Position numbers and translations under genes: made by a program. Shown piece by piece: positions 1-8,700 of a stretch of 8,955 nucleotides of DNA (position 1 is its first letter; each line of letters starts with the position of its first letter). The DNA is from JAZDLC01 sp043802345 (GTDB lineage: Bacteria; Planctomycetota; B15-G4; JADJEK01): positions 1 to 8,955 of the forward strand of contig JAZDLC010000197.1 in the NCBI GenBank assembly GCA_043802345.1, read 5' to 3'. The notes below the pieces were generated by a model that worked only from the letters and a program-made list of their open reading frames with translations, was not told the origin of the DNA and made no database searches.

Positions 1-143
1 CGGACCTCTCCCCGCTCCATGGCGGCTTCCGCCGCTTTCAGGATCACGTCCCGCGGATCCCTATCCTCCCCCGCCCGGGAGGAGGACAGGGAGAAGCACA
101 GCAGCCACCCGGTCAGGAAAACGTGGAATTGCGTGATGCGCAT
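1..143 (-). CDS. Unidentified exported protein, N-terminal fragment cut by the window edge
   Basis: Reading leftward from the ATG at 143..141 gives 47 uninterrupted codons running off the edge. The protein begins MRITQFHVFLTGWLLCFSLS and continues SSRAGEDRDPRDVILKAAEA. A basic start, a hydrophobic core (about residues 6-20) and a small-residue site near S22-R-A-G25 make a typical Sec signal peptide, with a charged, probably helical mature start. A purine-rich GGAAGGGAG lies just upstream of the ATG, so translation initiation is plausible. The gene is divergent from the beta-helix gene starting at 271 and shares a 127-bp spacer with it. The visible part has no recognisable domain, so no function is proposed. 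The signal peptide plus ribosome binding site make a real gene likely despite the truncation. Confidence 0.72.
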   Translation of the reverse strand, partial: MRITQFHVFLTGWLLCFSLSSSRAGEDRDPRDVILKAAEAAMERGEV

Positions 144-270
144 GCTCCCTTCCGCGAGGAACTCGGGTTGAATAGTCTAGAGAACCACTCGCGTTGCTGA
201 AAGGTGGATGGAGCTGTCCCACGATCGCCTGTGGTACGCGAACCAGCCCACCGCCAAGAGGGAGGCTGGC
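144..270. promoter_or_regulatory. Divergent spacer between two exported-protein genes
   Basis: This 127-bp stretch must carry the start signals for the minus-strand fragment (start at 143) and the plus-strand beta-helix gene (start at 271). An AT-richer patch around 168-183 (TTGAATAGTCTAGAGA) is the most promoter-like part. I could not fit a convincing -35/-10 pair with 16-18 bp spacing on either strand. The plus-strand ribosome binding site is the purine run AAGAGGGAGG at 256..265, five bases before the ATG. The minus-strand one is GGAAGGGAG immediately before 143. Confidence 0.35.
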
Positions 271-1980
271 ATGCCCCGCCTGCGCATTACCGCCGTGCTG
301 TTCCTGACCGCCCTCGCCTGGAGTTCGGCGAGGGCCGAGATACTGGACGTGCCCGGCTCCTATCCCACGATCTGGCTCGCGAACGCCAACGCCAGCCACG
401 GCGACACGGTCCGAATCGCTCCGGGGCGGTACTCCGAGATCATCTTCTGCTCCAAGAGGATTACCTTCTTGGGGATGCCGGGGACGGTCTGGGACGGTTT
501 CATCGGCTCGACCCACGAGAACCAGTTGACCGCAGTCTCGGACAGCGTGCAGGTGGCAGGGATCGAGTTCCAGAACGGCGCGATCCCGATTCAGATCACC
601 GGCGATGACGCTCGCATCGAGAACTGCATCTTTCGCGGGACCGACGAGGGCATCTACATCGACGGCGCGCGGGCGGAGATCGTGGGCAACAGTTTCACGG
701 GCATCCAGGCCAGCAACTCACTCGCGATCGAAGTCGACGGTCCGCTGGCCGTCATCAAGAAAAACAACGTCACCGCCTGCTACTCGTTCGGCATCTCCGT
801 CGACTCCGAAGGGGGCGGAACCGCGACCCTGTTCAAGAACCGGCTGACCTCCAACCAGGGAACCGGCTCGATCACGGTGGCGAACGCGGACGGACCGGTG
901 ATCAAGAAGAACCGGATCGTCGCGAGCAACGTGTCAGGCATCTGTATCGGCATCACCGGATCGGATGACGCGGTCGTGTCCGGGAACATGCTGAGAAACC
1001 TGCATCACGAAGTCACTTTCGGGATTCGGGTCGGCGGACACCGGGCCACCATCAGCGGGAACACCCTCAAGAACCTGAATCGCGTTGCTGGGTCCCTCGA
1101 CGGCATTCGTGTGATCGGGTCGGACGCCGTGATCGAGGAAAACGCGATCCGCGGCTGCGGGGGCGGTCCCGCGTCTGAGACCCATGGCATCGGCGTTTTC
1201 GGCAGCAACGCGCTTCTCAGGAACAACCTGGTCGAGGATCTGGGTGGGTCCGACGGCACCGCCTACGGCCTTCGAGTCATCGGCGACGACGCCAACTTCG
1301 AACGGAACACCGTCTGTGGGCTGTTCGCCCTGACGAGCTACGGCGCTCACTGTGTCGGCGACGCCACCATCGCCTTCAAGAACCGTATCAGCGACGTTCA
1401 GGCAGGCGGCGGGCTGCATGTGACCGGAAACGACTTCAGCCTGACCAGGAATCGGGTCGCGGATTGCGGTCATGACTGTGTGGGCATCGCGGTCCTCGGC
1501 AACCCCTCCGCCGGAGGATCGGCGCTCCTGGACAGGAACACCGTCTCCGCGGTCGGCCATTCCGGAATCCACTGCACTTCCAGCGGCGCCCAGCTACTCG
1601 GCAATGCGGTCTCCTGGACCACCGTGGCAGGCATCCGGATCACGGGGCACGGCAACGTGCTGCAGGACAACGATGTCCAGCATGTGGGGAACGACGCCTA
1701 CCTGATCGACGGCAACAACAACCTCCTCACGGACTGCGCCGCGAGGTATGCCGCCAGGGACGGATTCGACCTCAACGGCACCACGAATCAGCTGGAAGGG
1801 TGCTCCGCCATGGAATGTGCCGCCGAGGGCCTGGACAACGGCGGAGGCTCCGGGACCCGGGCCACCTGGTGCACGCTCAGAAACTGCCGCATCGACTACG
1901 CGGGGAACAACACCATGGTCGACGACACCGGCACCACCTACACCACCGGCGGGCCGGGGCAGCCGCCGGAGATCGACTGA
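271..1980 (+). CDS. Exported right-handed parallel beta-helix repeat protein
   Basis: A 569-residue protein with a Sec signal peptide: MPRLR, a hydrophobic stretch at residues 6-18, and probable cleavage after SARA (A22/E23). The mature start has the usual entry motif of secreted beta-helix proteins, VP-x-x-YPTI followed by GDTVRIAPGRYSE at 44-56. About 15 PbH1-like coils follow, each with an N-x-hydrophobic turn; the asparagines are at 118, 140, 165, 190, 214, 239, 264, 291, 318, 346, 371, 394, 423, 445 and 467. The fold resembles pectate lyase/NosD-type solenoids. I see no catalytic residue set, so the role could be polysaccharide binding or cleavage, or a surface structure. The mature chain has 15 cysteines. 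ATG 271 is preferred over an in-frame ATG at 208 because AAGAGGGAGG lies five bases upstream and the signal peptide begins there. It ends with a short Gly/Pro-rich tail, 14 bp from the convergent malQ stop. Confidence 0.88.
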   Translation: MPRLRITAVLFLTALAWSSARAEILDVPGSYPTIWLANANASHGDTVRIAPGRYSEIIFCSKRITFLGMPGTVWDGFIGSTHENQLTAVSDSVQVAGIEFQNGAIPIQITGDDARIENCIFRGTDEGIYIDGARAEIVGNSFTGIQASNSLAIEVDGPLAVIKKNNVTACYSFGISVDSEGGGTATLFKNRLTSNQGTGSITVANADGPVIKKNRIVASNVSGICIGITGSDDAVVSGNMLRNLHHEVTFGIRVGGHRATISGNTLKNLNRVAGSLDGIRVIGSDAVIEENAIRGCGGGPASETHGIGVFGSNALLRNNLVEDLGGSDGTAYGLRVIGDDANFERNTVCGLFALTSYGAHCVGDATIAFKNRISDVQAGGGLHVTGNDFSLTRNRVADCGHDCVGIAVLGNPSAGGSALLDRNTVSAVGHSGIHCTSSGAQLLGNAVSWTTVAGIRITGHGNVLQDNDVQHVGNDAYLIDGNNNLLTDCAARYAARDGFDLNGTTNQLEGCSAMECAAEGLDNGGGSGTRATWCTLRNCRIDYAGNNTMVDDTGTTYTTGGPGQPPEID

Positions 1981-1994
1981 GGGGGATCCCGGCG

Positions 1995-4100
1995 TTACCG
2001 CCCGAACCCGAGCCCCCCAAGCTCCCGGATCCGCTTGCACAGATCCTCCAGTGTCCGGGTCATCCTGCGGGACCAGCAGAGGTAGCGTTCGCCGGTGACG
2101 CCGGGGATGTTGACCGGCGTGGTCTCGCCGGCAAGGTCGTCGAGGGAGGCTGCCAGCAGAACAGCCCGGCTGCGGGCGAGGTATCGATAGACGGCGACGG
2201 TCAGCTCCTCGTCCGTCGGCGGGCGGCCTTTCACCAGCAGCCCGGCCTTCTGGAGGCGTTTCTCCAGCTCCGCCCGAAACGCCGCCCGGCCCTCCCGTGC
2301 CTGCTCCAGTTCCTGGTCGGTCTGAATCAGCCCGACCTTCCGCAGCAACGGCAGTTCCACCCCTCTCAAGAACCCGGGCATCGGGGTATGGTCGTGGGTG
2401 GTGGTCGAAAGAAACACGTTCCGCGGATACCGGCGGGTCGCGGTATCGAACAGGAACACGCGGCTCGAGAGCAGGCCGTACCTCTGCATGAGCCCGGGCA
2501 GCTCCTCGGGAACGGTCCCGATGTCCTCGCCCACGACGAGAGCGTCATGGCGGCGGCTCTCCAGGGCCAGGATGCCGAACAGATCGTCCGCGGGAAACCG
2601 GATCAGCGCGCCGTCCGTGCCCTCCAGGCCATCCGGGATCCAGTACTGCCGGACCAGACCGATCACGTGATCGATCCGGATCAGACCGGCATGGCGGAAG
2701 GAGGCCCGCAGCAACCGGGTCCAGTGGTCGTAGCCGGTTTCCCGCAAGGCCAGCGGATTCAGCGGCGGCAGATTCCAGATCTGGCCTTCCCGGGTGAAGC
2801 CGTCGGGAGGCGCTCCCAGGCTCACGCCGGGGACGAACTGATTCGAAAGCGACCAGACATCCGCGCCATCCTTCACGGCCGCGATGGCGAGATCCTGATA
2901 GATGCCGAGCCTCAGGCCTTGCTGACAGCCGAACTTCGCCAGCGTCTGTAGCTGGCGATCCAGTTCGAATTGCAGGTAGCAGTGATAGTCGACCTCCCTG
3001 CGATGTTCCTTCTGGAACGCGGCGACCTCCGGATTCTCGGGAGTCCGATAGGCAGCCGGCCATTTCAGGAAGTCCTGGCCGAAGCGCTCCTCGAGAACCT
3101 GGAAGGTGGCGAACCTCGACAGGGCCGCCCCCTCCTGTTCCAGGAAGCGCCGGTACTGCCGGCCCCTCGCCGTAGCGCCGGACGCGTGCTCCCGCCAGAA
3201 CACCCGATGCAGGAGAAGGAAGCACTCGGTCTTCAGGACCCGCACGGCATCGTAGTCGATCACGCTCGCCGCCCTGAGCTGCTCGATCCGCTGCCGGAAC
3301 GCGGAAGACTCGGTGCGGCGTTTGAGCGCGGGGCACCGCCTCAGTTCCGGCACGTCCGGCAAGGAGATGTACAGCGGATTCCGATAGAGCCTCGTCAGCG
3401 GCGAGTAGGGCGAACACTCCAGGCTGGTGTTGCGGATGGCGTGCATCGGGTTCACCCCGACGAAATCCGCTCCGGTCTGGCCGGCCAGCCGGACCAACTC
3501 CTTCAGGTCGCCGACATCCCCGATCCCGTGATTCCTGCCGGATCGAACCGAGTAGAGATTGCTCCAGAGGCCGGTGGCCCGGGTGATCCCCAGGTCATCC
3601 GGAGAAGCGCACTTCCCGGGCGTGACGATCAAGGCCTGTTCCGACGTCCGCATGGTGCCGGACCGCCAGAGTTCCAGCCGGACTCGGTGGTACCCGGAGG
3701 ACGGCCGGACCGGATGGCGCAACGGGAGAAGACCGTTCTCGGAGATCCCAGACCCCATGACCTGGTGGATCTCGCCGTTCTCGAGGATGAGTTCGAACCT
3801 CCAGTCCACCTGCTCCGGACGGCCCGGGATCCGCGCCTCGGTCGTGCGGGACGCCCGGCTTCCTTCCTGGACCACGCGCACCGGGGACAGTATCCGTTCC
3901 CTCTCACGCCTGAGAAGGACCTCTCGAGACTCGCGCGCGCACTCCTCCGTGCTGCCGTCCAGCCCGAGACCGGCCAGCAGCAGCGTCCGGACATGATCCC
4001 CTGTCTCCCGGCACAGGCCCCGCCCGTCCACATAGCTATCGATCAATCCGACTTCCCGGGCGAGCGCCCGCAGATGCGGCCGTGAAGCCTGCTCTGTCAT
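1995..4100 (-). CDS. malQ: 4-alpha-glucanotransferase (amylomaltase, GH77)
   Basis: Cytoplasmic disproportionating enzyme that moves alpha-1,4-glucan segments between malto-oligosaccharides, in maltodextrin/glycogen metabolism. From ATG 4100 it is 701 residues, close to the E. coli-type enzyme (about 690), and has the long N-terminal region (about 170 residues) of that subtype. GH77 landmarks follow in order: GLWSNLYSVRS, HGIGDVGDL, GADFVGVNPMHAI, SPYSPLTRLYRNPLYISL, IYQDLAIA, LGAPPDGF, GQIWNLPPLNP, then the catalytic sites. Numbered from the ATG, D477 in LIRIDHVIGL is the nucleophile, E525 in VVGEDIGTVPEEL is the acid/base and D570 in TTTHDHTP is the third carboxylate. A C-terminal VNIPGVTGERY motif is also present. 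The family's usual GQNWGLPP reads GQIWNLPP here. An in-frame GTG at 4109 would add three residues. Neither start has a strong ribosome binding site, so the start is uncertain. The gene follows the M28 gene closely and may be read from the same transcript. Confidence 0.93.
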   Translation of the reverse strand: MTEQASRPHLRALAREVGLIDSYVDGRGLCRETGDHVRTLLLAGLGLDGSTEECARESREVLLRRERERILSPVRVVQEGSRASRTTEARIPGRPEQVDWRFELILENGEIHQVMGSGISENGLLPLRHPVRPSSGYHRVRLELWRSGTMRTSEQALIVTPGKCASPDDLGITRATGLWSNLYSVRSGRNHGIGDVGDLKELVRLAGQTGADFVGVNPMHAIRNTSLECSPYSPLTRLYRNPLYISLPDVPELRRCPALKRRTESSAFRQRIEQLRAASVIDYDAVRVLKTECFLLLHRVFWREHASGATARGRQYRRFLEQEGAALSRFATFQVLEERFGQDFLKWPAAYRTPENPEVAAFQKEHRREVDYHCYLQFELDRQLQTLAKFGCQQGLRLGIYQDLAIAAVKDGADVWSLSNQFVPGVSLGAPPDGFTREGQIWNLPPLNPLALRETGYDHWTRLLRASFRHAGLIRIDHVIGLVRQYWIPDGLEGTDGALIRFPADDLFGILALESRRHDALVVGEDIGTVPEELPGLMQRYGLLSSRVFLFDTATRRYPRNVFLSTTTHDHTPMPGFLRGVELPLLRKVGLIQTDQELEQAREGRAAFRAELEKRLQKAGLLVKGRPPTDEELTVAVYRYLARSRAVLLAASLDDLAGETTPVNIPGVTGERYLCWSRRMTRTLEDLCKRIRELGGLGFGR

Positions 4101-4125
4101 ACGACACACATCATGAAGTTCCGGC

Positions 4126-5508
4126 TCATTTCAAACGTGGCAGCGGCTCGTCCATTTCCGCCAGGGCGAACGCCATGATGGCGAGCCCGGCGGTGCATTT
4201 CGAGAGTTCCACCGGGTCAACCTTGTCGAGCGTATCCGCCTCGGTGTGGTGGTAGTCGAAGTAGTGAGTGGAGTCGGAGCGCAGGCCGATCTGAGGGACC
4301 CCCGCCGGTCGCATCGGACTGATGTCCGCGCCGCCGCCTCCGTTCCGAATCTCCTCCGCCCCCAGCGGCTTCAGCAGCTCGTCCACGAAGCGAAGCCGCT
4401 CGACCCCGCCCTCTCCCGCGGACACCCCGAAGCCGAGGAACCGGAACGCGCCGCTGTCCATCTCGATGGCTGCCACGTGCCCGTCCAACTCGCCGGCATA
4501 TTCCTTCGCGTACGCCTTCCCGCCCGACACCCCGAACTCCTCGTTCATGAACAGCACCGCCCGGATCGTCCTGCGCGGCCGAAGCCCCAGCTCGTCCAGC
4601 AGCCGGATGGTCTCGATGCACGCGGCCACACCCACACCATCATCCTGGGCGCCCTGCCCCACGTCCCACGAATCGAGATGACACCCGATCACCACGACCT
4701 CATCCGGACGCTCGGATCCCTTCAGTTCGGCGATCACGTTCGCGGACGGCACCTCGCCCCGATCGCCGCAGTTCATCTTCATCTGAATCTGAACCGGCTT
4801 CCCCCGGGCGAGAAGGCGCATGATGAGATCCGCGTCCTCGGCGGCGATGGCGGCGTGCGGGATCTTCCGTACGCCTTCCGCGTACCGCATCCCTCCCGTG
4901 TGGGGCAGCCGGAAGTCCGCCGTTCCCACGGAGCGGATGATCGAAGCCACGGCCCCCAGGCGCGCTGCCTCGATCGCTCCCTTCACGCGCTGGGAAACGG
5001 CGGTTCCGTACCCGACGGCGCCTCCGTTCCCATCCGGCCCCATCGCCTGGTTGAACAGCACGACTTTTCCTTCGACCTCTGCTCCTCGCGCCTTCAACTC
5101 GTCGAACGAGTTGACTGCCAGCACGTCCGCCGTCAGGCCTTCTTCCGGCGTGGAGACCGACCCACCCAGGGCCAGCGCATCCAACCGGAACCTTCGGGGC
5201 GAGACGATTTCCACCAGTTGCTCATCACCCCGCACCCATTTCGGCACCATCACTTCCTGACAGCGAACGTGCTGGACGCCGAACCGATCGAAAACCCCCG
5301 CGGCCCAGCGCACCGCGCGATCCGCCCCCTCGGATCCGGCCAGGCGGTTCCCCACGTCATCGCACAGCTCCTCGAGGATCTCAAACGAACGGCTGCTGGA
5401 TCGCTGGTGGTCGATGATCTTGCCGGCCGCGTCGGCGATGGCACCCTGCTCGCCGGCCCCGGAGCCCGCGAGCAGAACACTCGCAACGAAAAGAACAGTT
5501 ATTGCCAT
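4126..5508 (-). CDS. Secreted M28 zinc peptidase, carboxypeptidase Q-like with PA insert
   Basis: A 460-residue exported exopeptidase (aminopeptidase or dipeptidase type) with a two-zinc site. The start at 5508 is supported by GGAG seven bases upstream and a signal peptide (MAITVLFVASVLLAGSGAG). Residues 40-125 match the start of the plasma glutamate carboxypeptidase/CPQ type (LCDDVGNRLAGSEG, then PKWVRG and ALGGSVSTP). Residues about 125-245 form a PA-like insert (GKVVLFNQA, GAIEAARLGAVASII). The M28 core then gives H277 with D279 (GCHLDSWD), D289 (GAQDDGVG), the E323/E324 pair (MNEEFG), D351 (IEMDSG) and H420 or H421 (YHHTEADT), so the metal-binding set looks complete. Active enzyme is therefore expected. 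The exact substrate cannot be read from sequence. The gene diverges from the large protease gene at 5779 and lies just upstream of malQ on the same strand. Confidence 0.92.
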   Translation of the reverse strand: MAITVLFVASVLLAGSGAGEQGAIADAAGKIIDHQRSSSRSFEILEELCDDVGNRLAGSEGADRAVRWAAGVFDRFGVQHVRCQEVMVPKWVRGDEQLVEIVSPRRFRLDALALGGSVSTPEEGLTADVLAVNSFDELKARGAEVEGKVVLFNQAMGPDGNGGAVGYGTAVSQRVKGAIEAARLGAVASIIRSVGTADFRLPHTGGMRYAEGVRKIPHAAIAAEDADLIMRLLARGKPVQIQMKMNCGDRGEVPSANVIAELKGSERPDEVVVIGCHLDSWDVGQGAQDDGVGVAACIETIRLLDELGLRPRRTIRAVLFMNEEFGVSGGKAYAKEYAGELDGHVAAIEMDSGAFRFLGFGVSAGEGGVERLRFVDELLKPLGAEEIRNGGGGADISPMRPAGVPQIGLRSDSTHYFDYHHTEADTLDKVDPVELSKCTAGLAIMAFALAEMDEPLPRLK

Positions 5509-5715
5509 CGAAGCTCTCCGGAAGGCCCGCGCGGCTCGAGAACCGCCTACTCTACAGGTTTGAACCGTTCCAGGAAGGCAACCCTGTTCCCCGCAGGGCC
5601 GAATCGGCTGCTCGCCACTTGACCTTTGGCCACAATGGCGCGAAGATTCATGACAATTCGATCCCAATCGGTCGAGCCGCAAGCCGCCGCTGCCAGATAC
5701 CTCAAGTCCCCGACC

Positions 5716-5761
5716 GTCCGCCGGTGCACCCGTCGCACGGCGGACTGAGCAAGCCCAGTCC
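5716..5761 (+). promoter_or_regulatory. Two overlapping, mutually exclusive leader hairpins
   Basis: Hairpin A pairs GTCCGCC (5716..5722) with GGCGGAC (5739..5745), and inside it GTGC (5724..5727) with GCAC (5735..5738), leaving a single bulged G at 5723 and a 7-nt loop. Hairpin B pairs GGACTG (5742..5747) with CAGTCC (5756..5761) around an 8-nt loop. They share 5742..5745, so both cannot form fully at once. Hairpin B ends five bases before the AGGAGG ribosome binding site. The pairing is seen directly; a regulatory role is inference, and such stems can arise by chance in GC-rich DNA. Confidence 0.3.
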
Positions 5762-5765
5762 CCCC

Positions 5766-5771
5766 AGGAGG
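5766..5771 (+). promoter_or_regulatory. Perfect AGGAGG ribosome binding site for a TTG start
   Basis: AGGAGG sits seven bases before the TTG at 5779. It decides the start of the protease gene: there is no in-frame ATG near the beginning of the signal peptide, and the first residues after the TTG (KLPSLLPSALLLACALPL) form a complete signal sequence. Confidence 0.85.
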
Positions 5772-5778
5772 CCCTCTT

Positions 5779-8700
5779 TTGAAACTCCCATCCCTTCTCC
5801 CGTCCGCGTTGCTGCTGGCGTGCGCGCTGCCACTGACCGCACTCTCCCAGGAGCCGCTTCCGAACCAGACCTCCGCCGACTCCTTCCTCTCCCAGCACGG
5901 TGATGGTTGGCGCACGGTCTACGAACCGGTTTCCGGCAATACCGCGTTCGTCTACGGCAGCTCCTTCTCGGTCGGCTTCAAGCCGGCGACCGACTTCGAG
6001 TTCGAGGCCGCGGCCCGCCTGGTCGTGGACGACAACCCGGAACTGTTCGGTTTCTCGTCCGAAGGTCTGGTGCTGGATCAGGTCAAATACCTGAACCTCT
6101 CGCGCGTCGGATCCTCCGACAAGGTGGCGGTCCTGTTCCGGCAGGAAGTGGCCGGAGTCCCGGTCATGAACGGGAGCGTTTCGATCCTGTTCGACCGTGC
6201 CAGCGGCAACGTCCTGGCGCTCGACACCACGGGCGTTCCGGTGAGCGATGCTCTGAACGTCTATCCGGTTTCCTCTCCGGAACAGGCCCTGGCAGCGGCC
6301 GGCCCGGCCTACGAGGCGGAGATCGGCTTCGCGTTCGACCGGGTCGACGATATGGACGTGGTGGTCGTCGGGCCTTCGGCGTTCTTCGGAACCAAGAGCC
6401 CGCTGACCAACCTCGGACCGACCCTGGCGTACGTCTTCGATCTTTCCAATCCCGGCGTCTTCACGCCGGAGGGGATCCCGGCCGTGGGTCGGGTGATCGT
6501 CTCCGCCGCGGGAGACCTGAGCGTCCTGAAGGCGTATTCCACCGCGCACGCCCTCGACGGCAACGTCAAGGGGAACGTAAACCTCGGCGAGGAGCCGAAT
6601 ACACCCTCGAATCAGGAGCAGCCGAACCTGCCCAACATGTACGTGCGCCAGAACGGATCCTCCGGTTCGATTCTCGACACGACCGATGTTGCCGGCAACT
6701 ACGACGTGGGCAGCGCCACGTACACGCTCTTCTTCGAGCTGCGCGGACCCTGGGTCAACGTCAACAACTACATCGGATCGGACTCCTCGTTCACGCTCAC
6801 CAACGTCTCCGGTCCGGGCAACGACGTCCTGTTCAACCCGACCAAGACCGAGTATCCCACCGCGGAGGTCGCCGGTTTCTACTGGGTCAACTACTTCCAC
6901 GACTGGATCGTGGGAGTCGATCCGGGCGACACCACGATGAACGCCTCGTTGCTGACCTACGTCAACCGGAACGACATGACGTGCAACGCCTACTACACGA
7001 ACAGCACGATCAACCTGATGGTCTCTTCCGGAAGCTGCGCCAACACCGCCTACAGCGATGTCATCCTCCACGAGGAAGGGCACTGGGCGAACGAAAGGTA
7101 CAACGGCAGCGTCACCGGAGCGTTCCACGAAGGGAACGCGGACGCCTTCTGCTACTACATGACCGATGACTGGTGCCTGCGTCACTTCATCGGCACGAGC
7201 TGCCTGCGCAGCGCCCTGCAGACCAGCGTCAAGAAGTGCAACACGGACGGCGACGAGACGTGCAACGGCGGCTCCTCCCACACCGAGGGGCAGGCCCTCG
7301 CCAGCGCCCTCTGGGCCGTGCGGGCCAACCTGAACACCTCGCTCGGAAACGGGCCTGGCGACGCCGTGGCGAACGCGCTCTTCAGCGGCTGGATGAACGT
7401 CTACAACGACGGCGGGATCCTGAACGTCATCCAGGACCACTGGCTGGTGCTCGATGACGACAACGGCAACCTGGGCGACCTGACGCCGAACTTCGTCGAC
7501 ATCACGGGCGGGTTCGCGGCCTACAACTGGCCGGCCTTCCCGGATCTGCTGATCACCCCGGTCGCCGTCCCCGCGACGAATGCCACGGTGGGCAACATGG
7601 TGGCGATGCCGATCACGGTGACCGTTCAGTCACTGCTGGGCGGCACGATCACGGGCGTCAACGTCCACTACGCGACGGTCGGCGGCTTCGCTTCGCTGCC
7701 AATGACGGCCACCGGAAACCCGAACGAGTATTCCGGGACCATCCCGGGAGCCCCGTCGCCGAACAGCATCCACTGGTATGTCTCCGCCGCCAGCTCGCTC
7801 GGCTCGAGCGCCTACTATCCGGGCAGCGGCGCGGACAACCCGGAGCTGTACCACTCAGGCGTGCTGGTGATCTACAACAGCTACGACTTCGAGGCGGCCG
7901 GCGACGAGGGGTGGACGCATGTCAGCCTCTCCGGCGGCACGTCGGGTGACCAGTGGGAGCGGGCGAACCCGGCCGGCTCCAACGCGGGATCCGATCCGGG
8001 TGCGGCCCACTCCGGCACCAAGATCTGGGGCACGGATCTCTCGACCACGGGCAATGACGGCCTGTATGAGCCGAGCGCCTCGGGTGAGCTCCGGTCTCCG
8101 ACCTTCAACCTGAGCGCGGCCGGCACTGTACGCCTCCAGTATCGCCGCTGGCTGGCGGTCGAGGAGGGGCTCTACGACGACGCGATCCTCTTCGTCAACA
8201 CCACCAACGTCTTCCACAATCAGTACAGCGGCCATCACCTCGACACCGAGTGGATGCTGCACGATCTGGACATCTCCGCCCAGGCGGCCGGCAACCCGTC
8301 CGTTCAGATCAAGTATCGCCTGACTGCTGACGGCGGGCTGGAGTTCGGCGGCTGGAACATCGACGACTTCATGCTGTACCGGGTCGACGCGGCGCCGACC
8401 GGTTTCTTCGCCAACTACGGCAACGGCTACGCGGGCACGGGCGGCGTGATTCCGACGATCACCGGCACCGGCACGCCAGGCCCCGGCCAGTCGATCTCGG
8501 TCGACATCGGCGGCGGCCTGCCGAACGCGCTCTGCCTGTTCTTCCTCGGCACCTCCCAGACGTCGATCGTGCTGCCCAGCGGCGCGGAGCTTCTGGTCGG
8601 CAACCTGATCGGCGGCGCGGGCTACCTGCTCGCCCTCGACGGCGCCGGCACTCTCTCGCTCCCGGCCACCCTGGGCCCGGCAGCCTCCGGCGACGTCTTC

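Larger units (their letters stand above)
5509..5778. promoter_or_regulatory. Divergent control region between the two peptidase genes
   Basis: This 270-bp non-coding spacer has open frames crossing it, but none with a ribosome binding site and signal peptide of its own. For the plus strand the best promoter-like pair is TTGACC (5619..5624), 17 bp, GAAGAT (5642..5647). The -10 is a weak match, which would leave a leader of about 125 nt. For the minus strand, TAGAGT on the reverse complement at about 5549..5554 could be a -10, but lacks a good -35. The leader before 5779 contains two overlapping inverted repeats, listed separately. All promoter calls here are tentative. Confidence 0.35.

Noticed and set aside
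208..270. An earlier in-frame ATG (208) for the beta-helix gene.
   Set aside because: It would place 21 residues before an otherwise complete signal peptide and lacks the well-placed purine run that precedes 271.
1800..4085. Long plus-strand open frames opposite malQ.
   Set aside because: They are mirror images of a clearly conserved GH77 gene, with no ribosome binding site or recognisable domain.
4246..5622. A 458-codon plus-strand open frame opposite the M28 gene.
   Set aside because: Low-complexity R/P/H-rich translation with no motif; the opposite strand has a full set of M28 metal ligands.
5779..5850. A possible lipoprotein signal in the protease (LLAC at residues 12-15).
   Set aside because: The -2 leucine is atypical for a lipobox, and the hydrophobic core continues past the cysteine to a good signal peptidase I site at ALS/Q24.
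5547..5915. A minus-strand 122-codon frame and a plus-strand 133-codon frame spanning the divergent spacer.
   Set aside because: Neither has a ribosome binding site, signal or domain, and both run into the signal-peptide region of the protease gene in the wrong frame.
5509..7440. The minus-strand frame of the M28 gene stays open far upstream, giving an apparent 1104-residue protein.
   Set aside because: The part beyond 5508 is antisense to the protease gene, rich in V, G, R and D with no domain, and it bypasses the ribosome binding site and signal peptide at 5508. Long antisense frames are expected in GC-rich codon usage.
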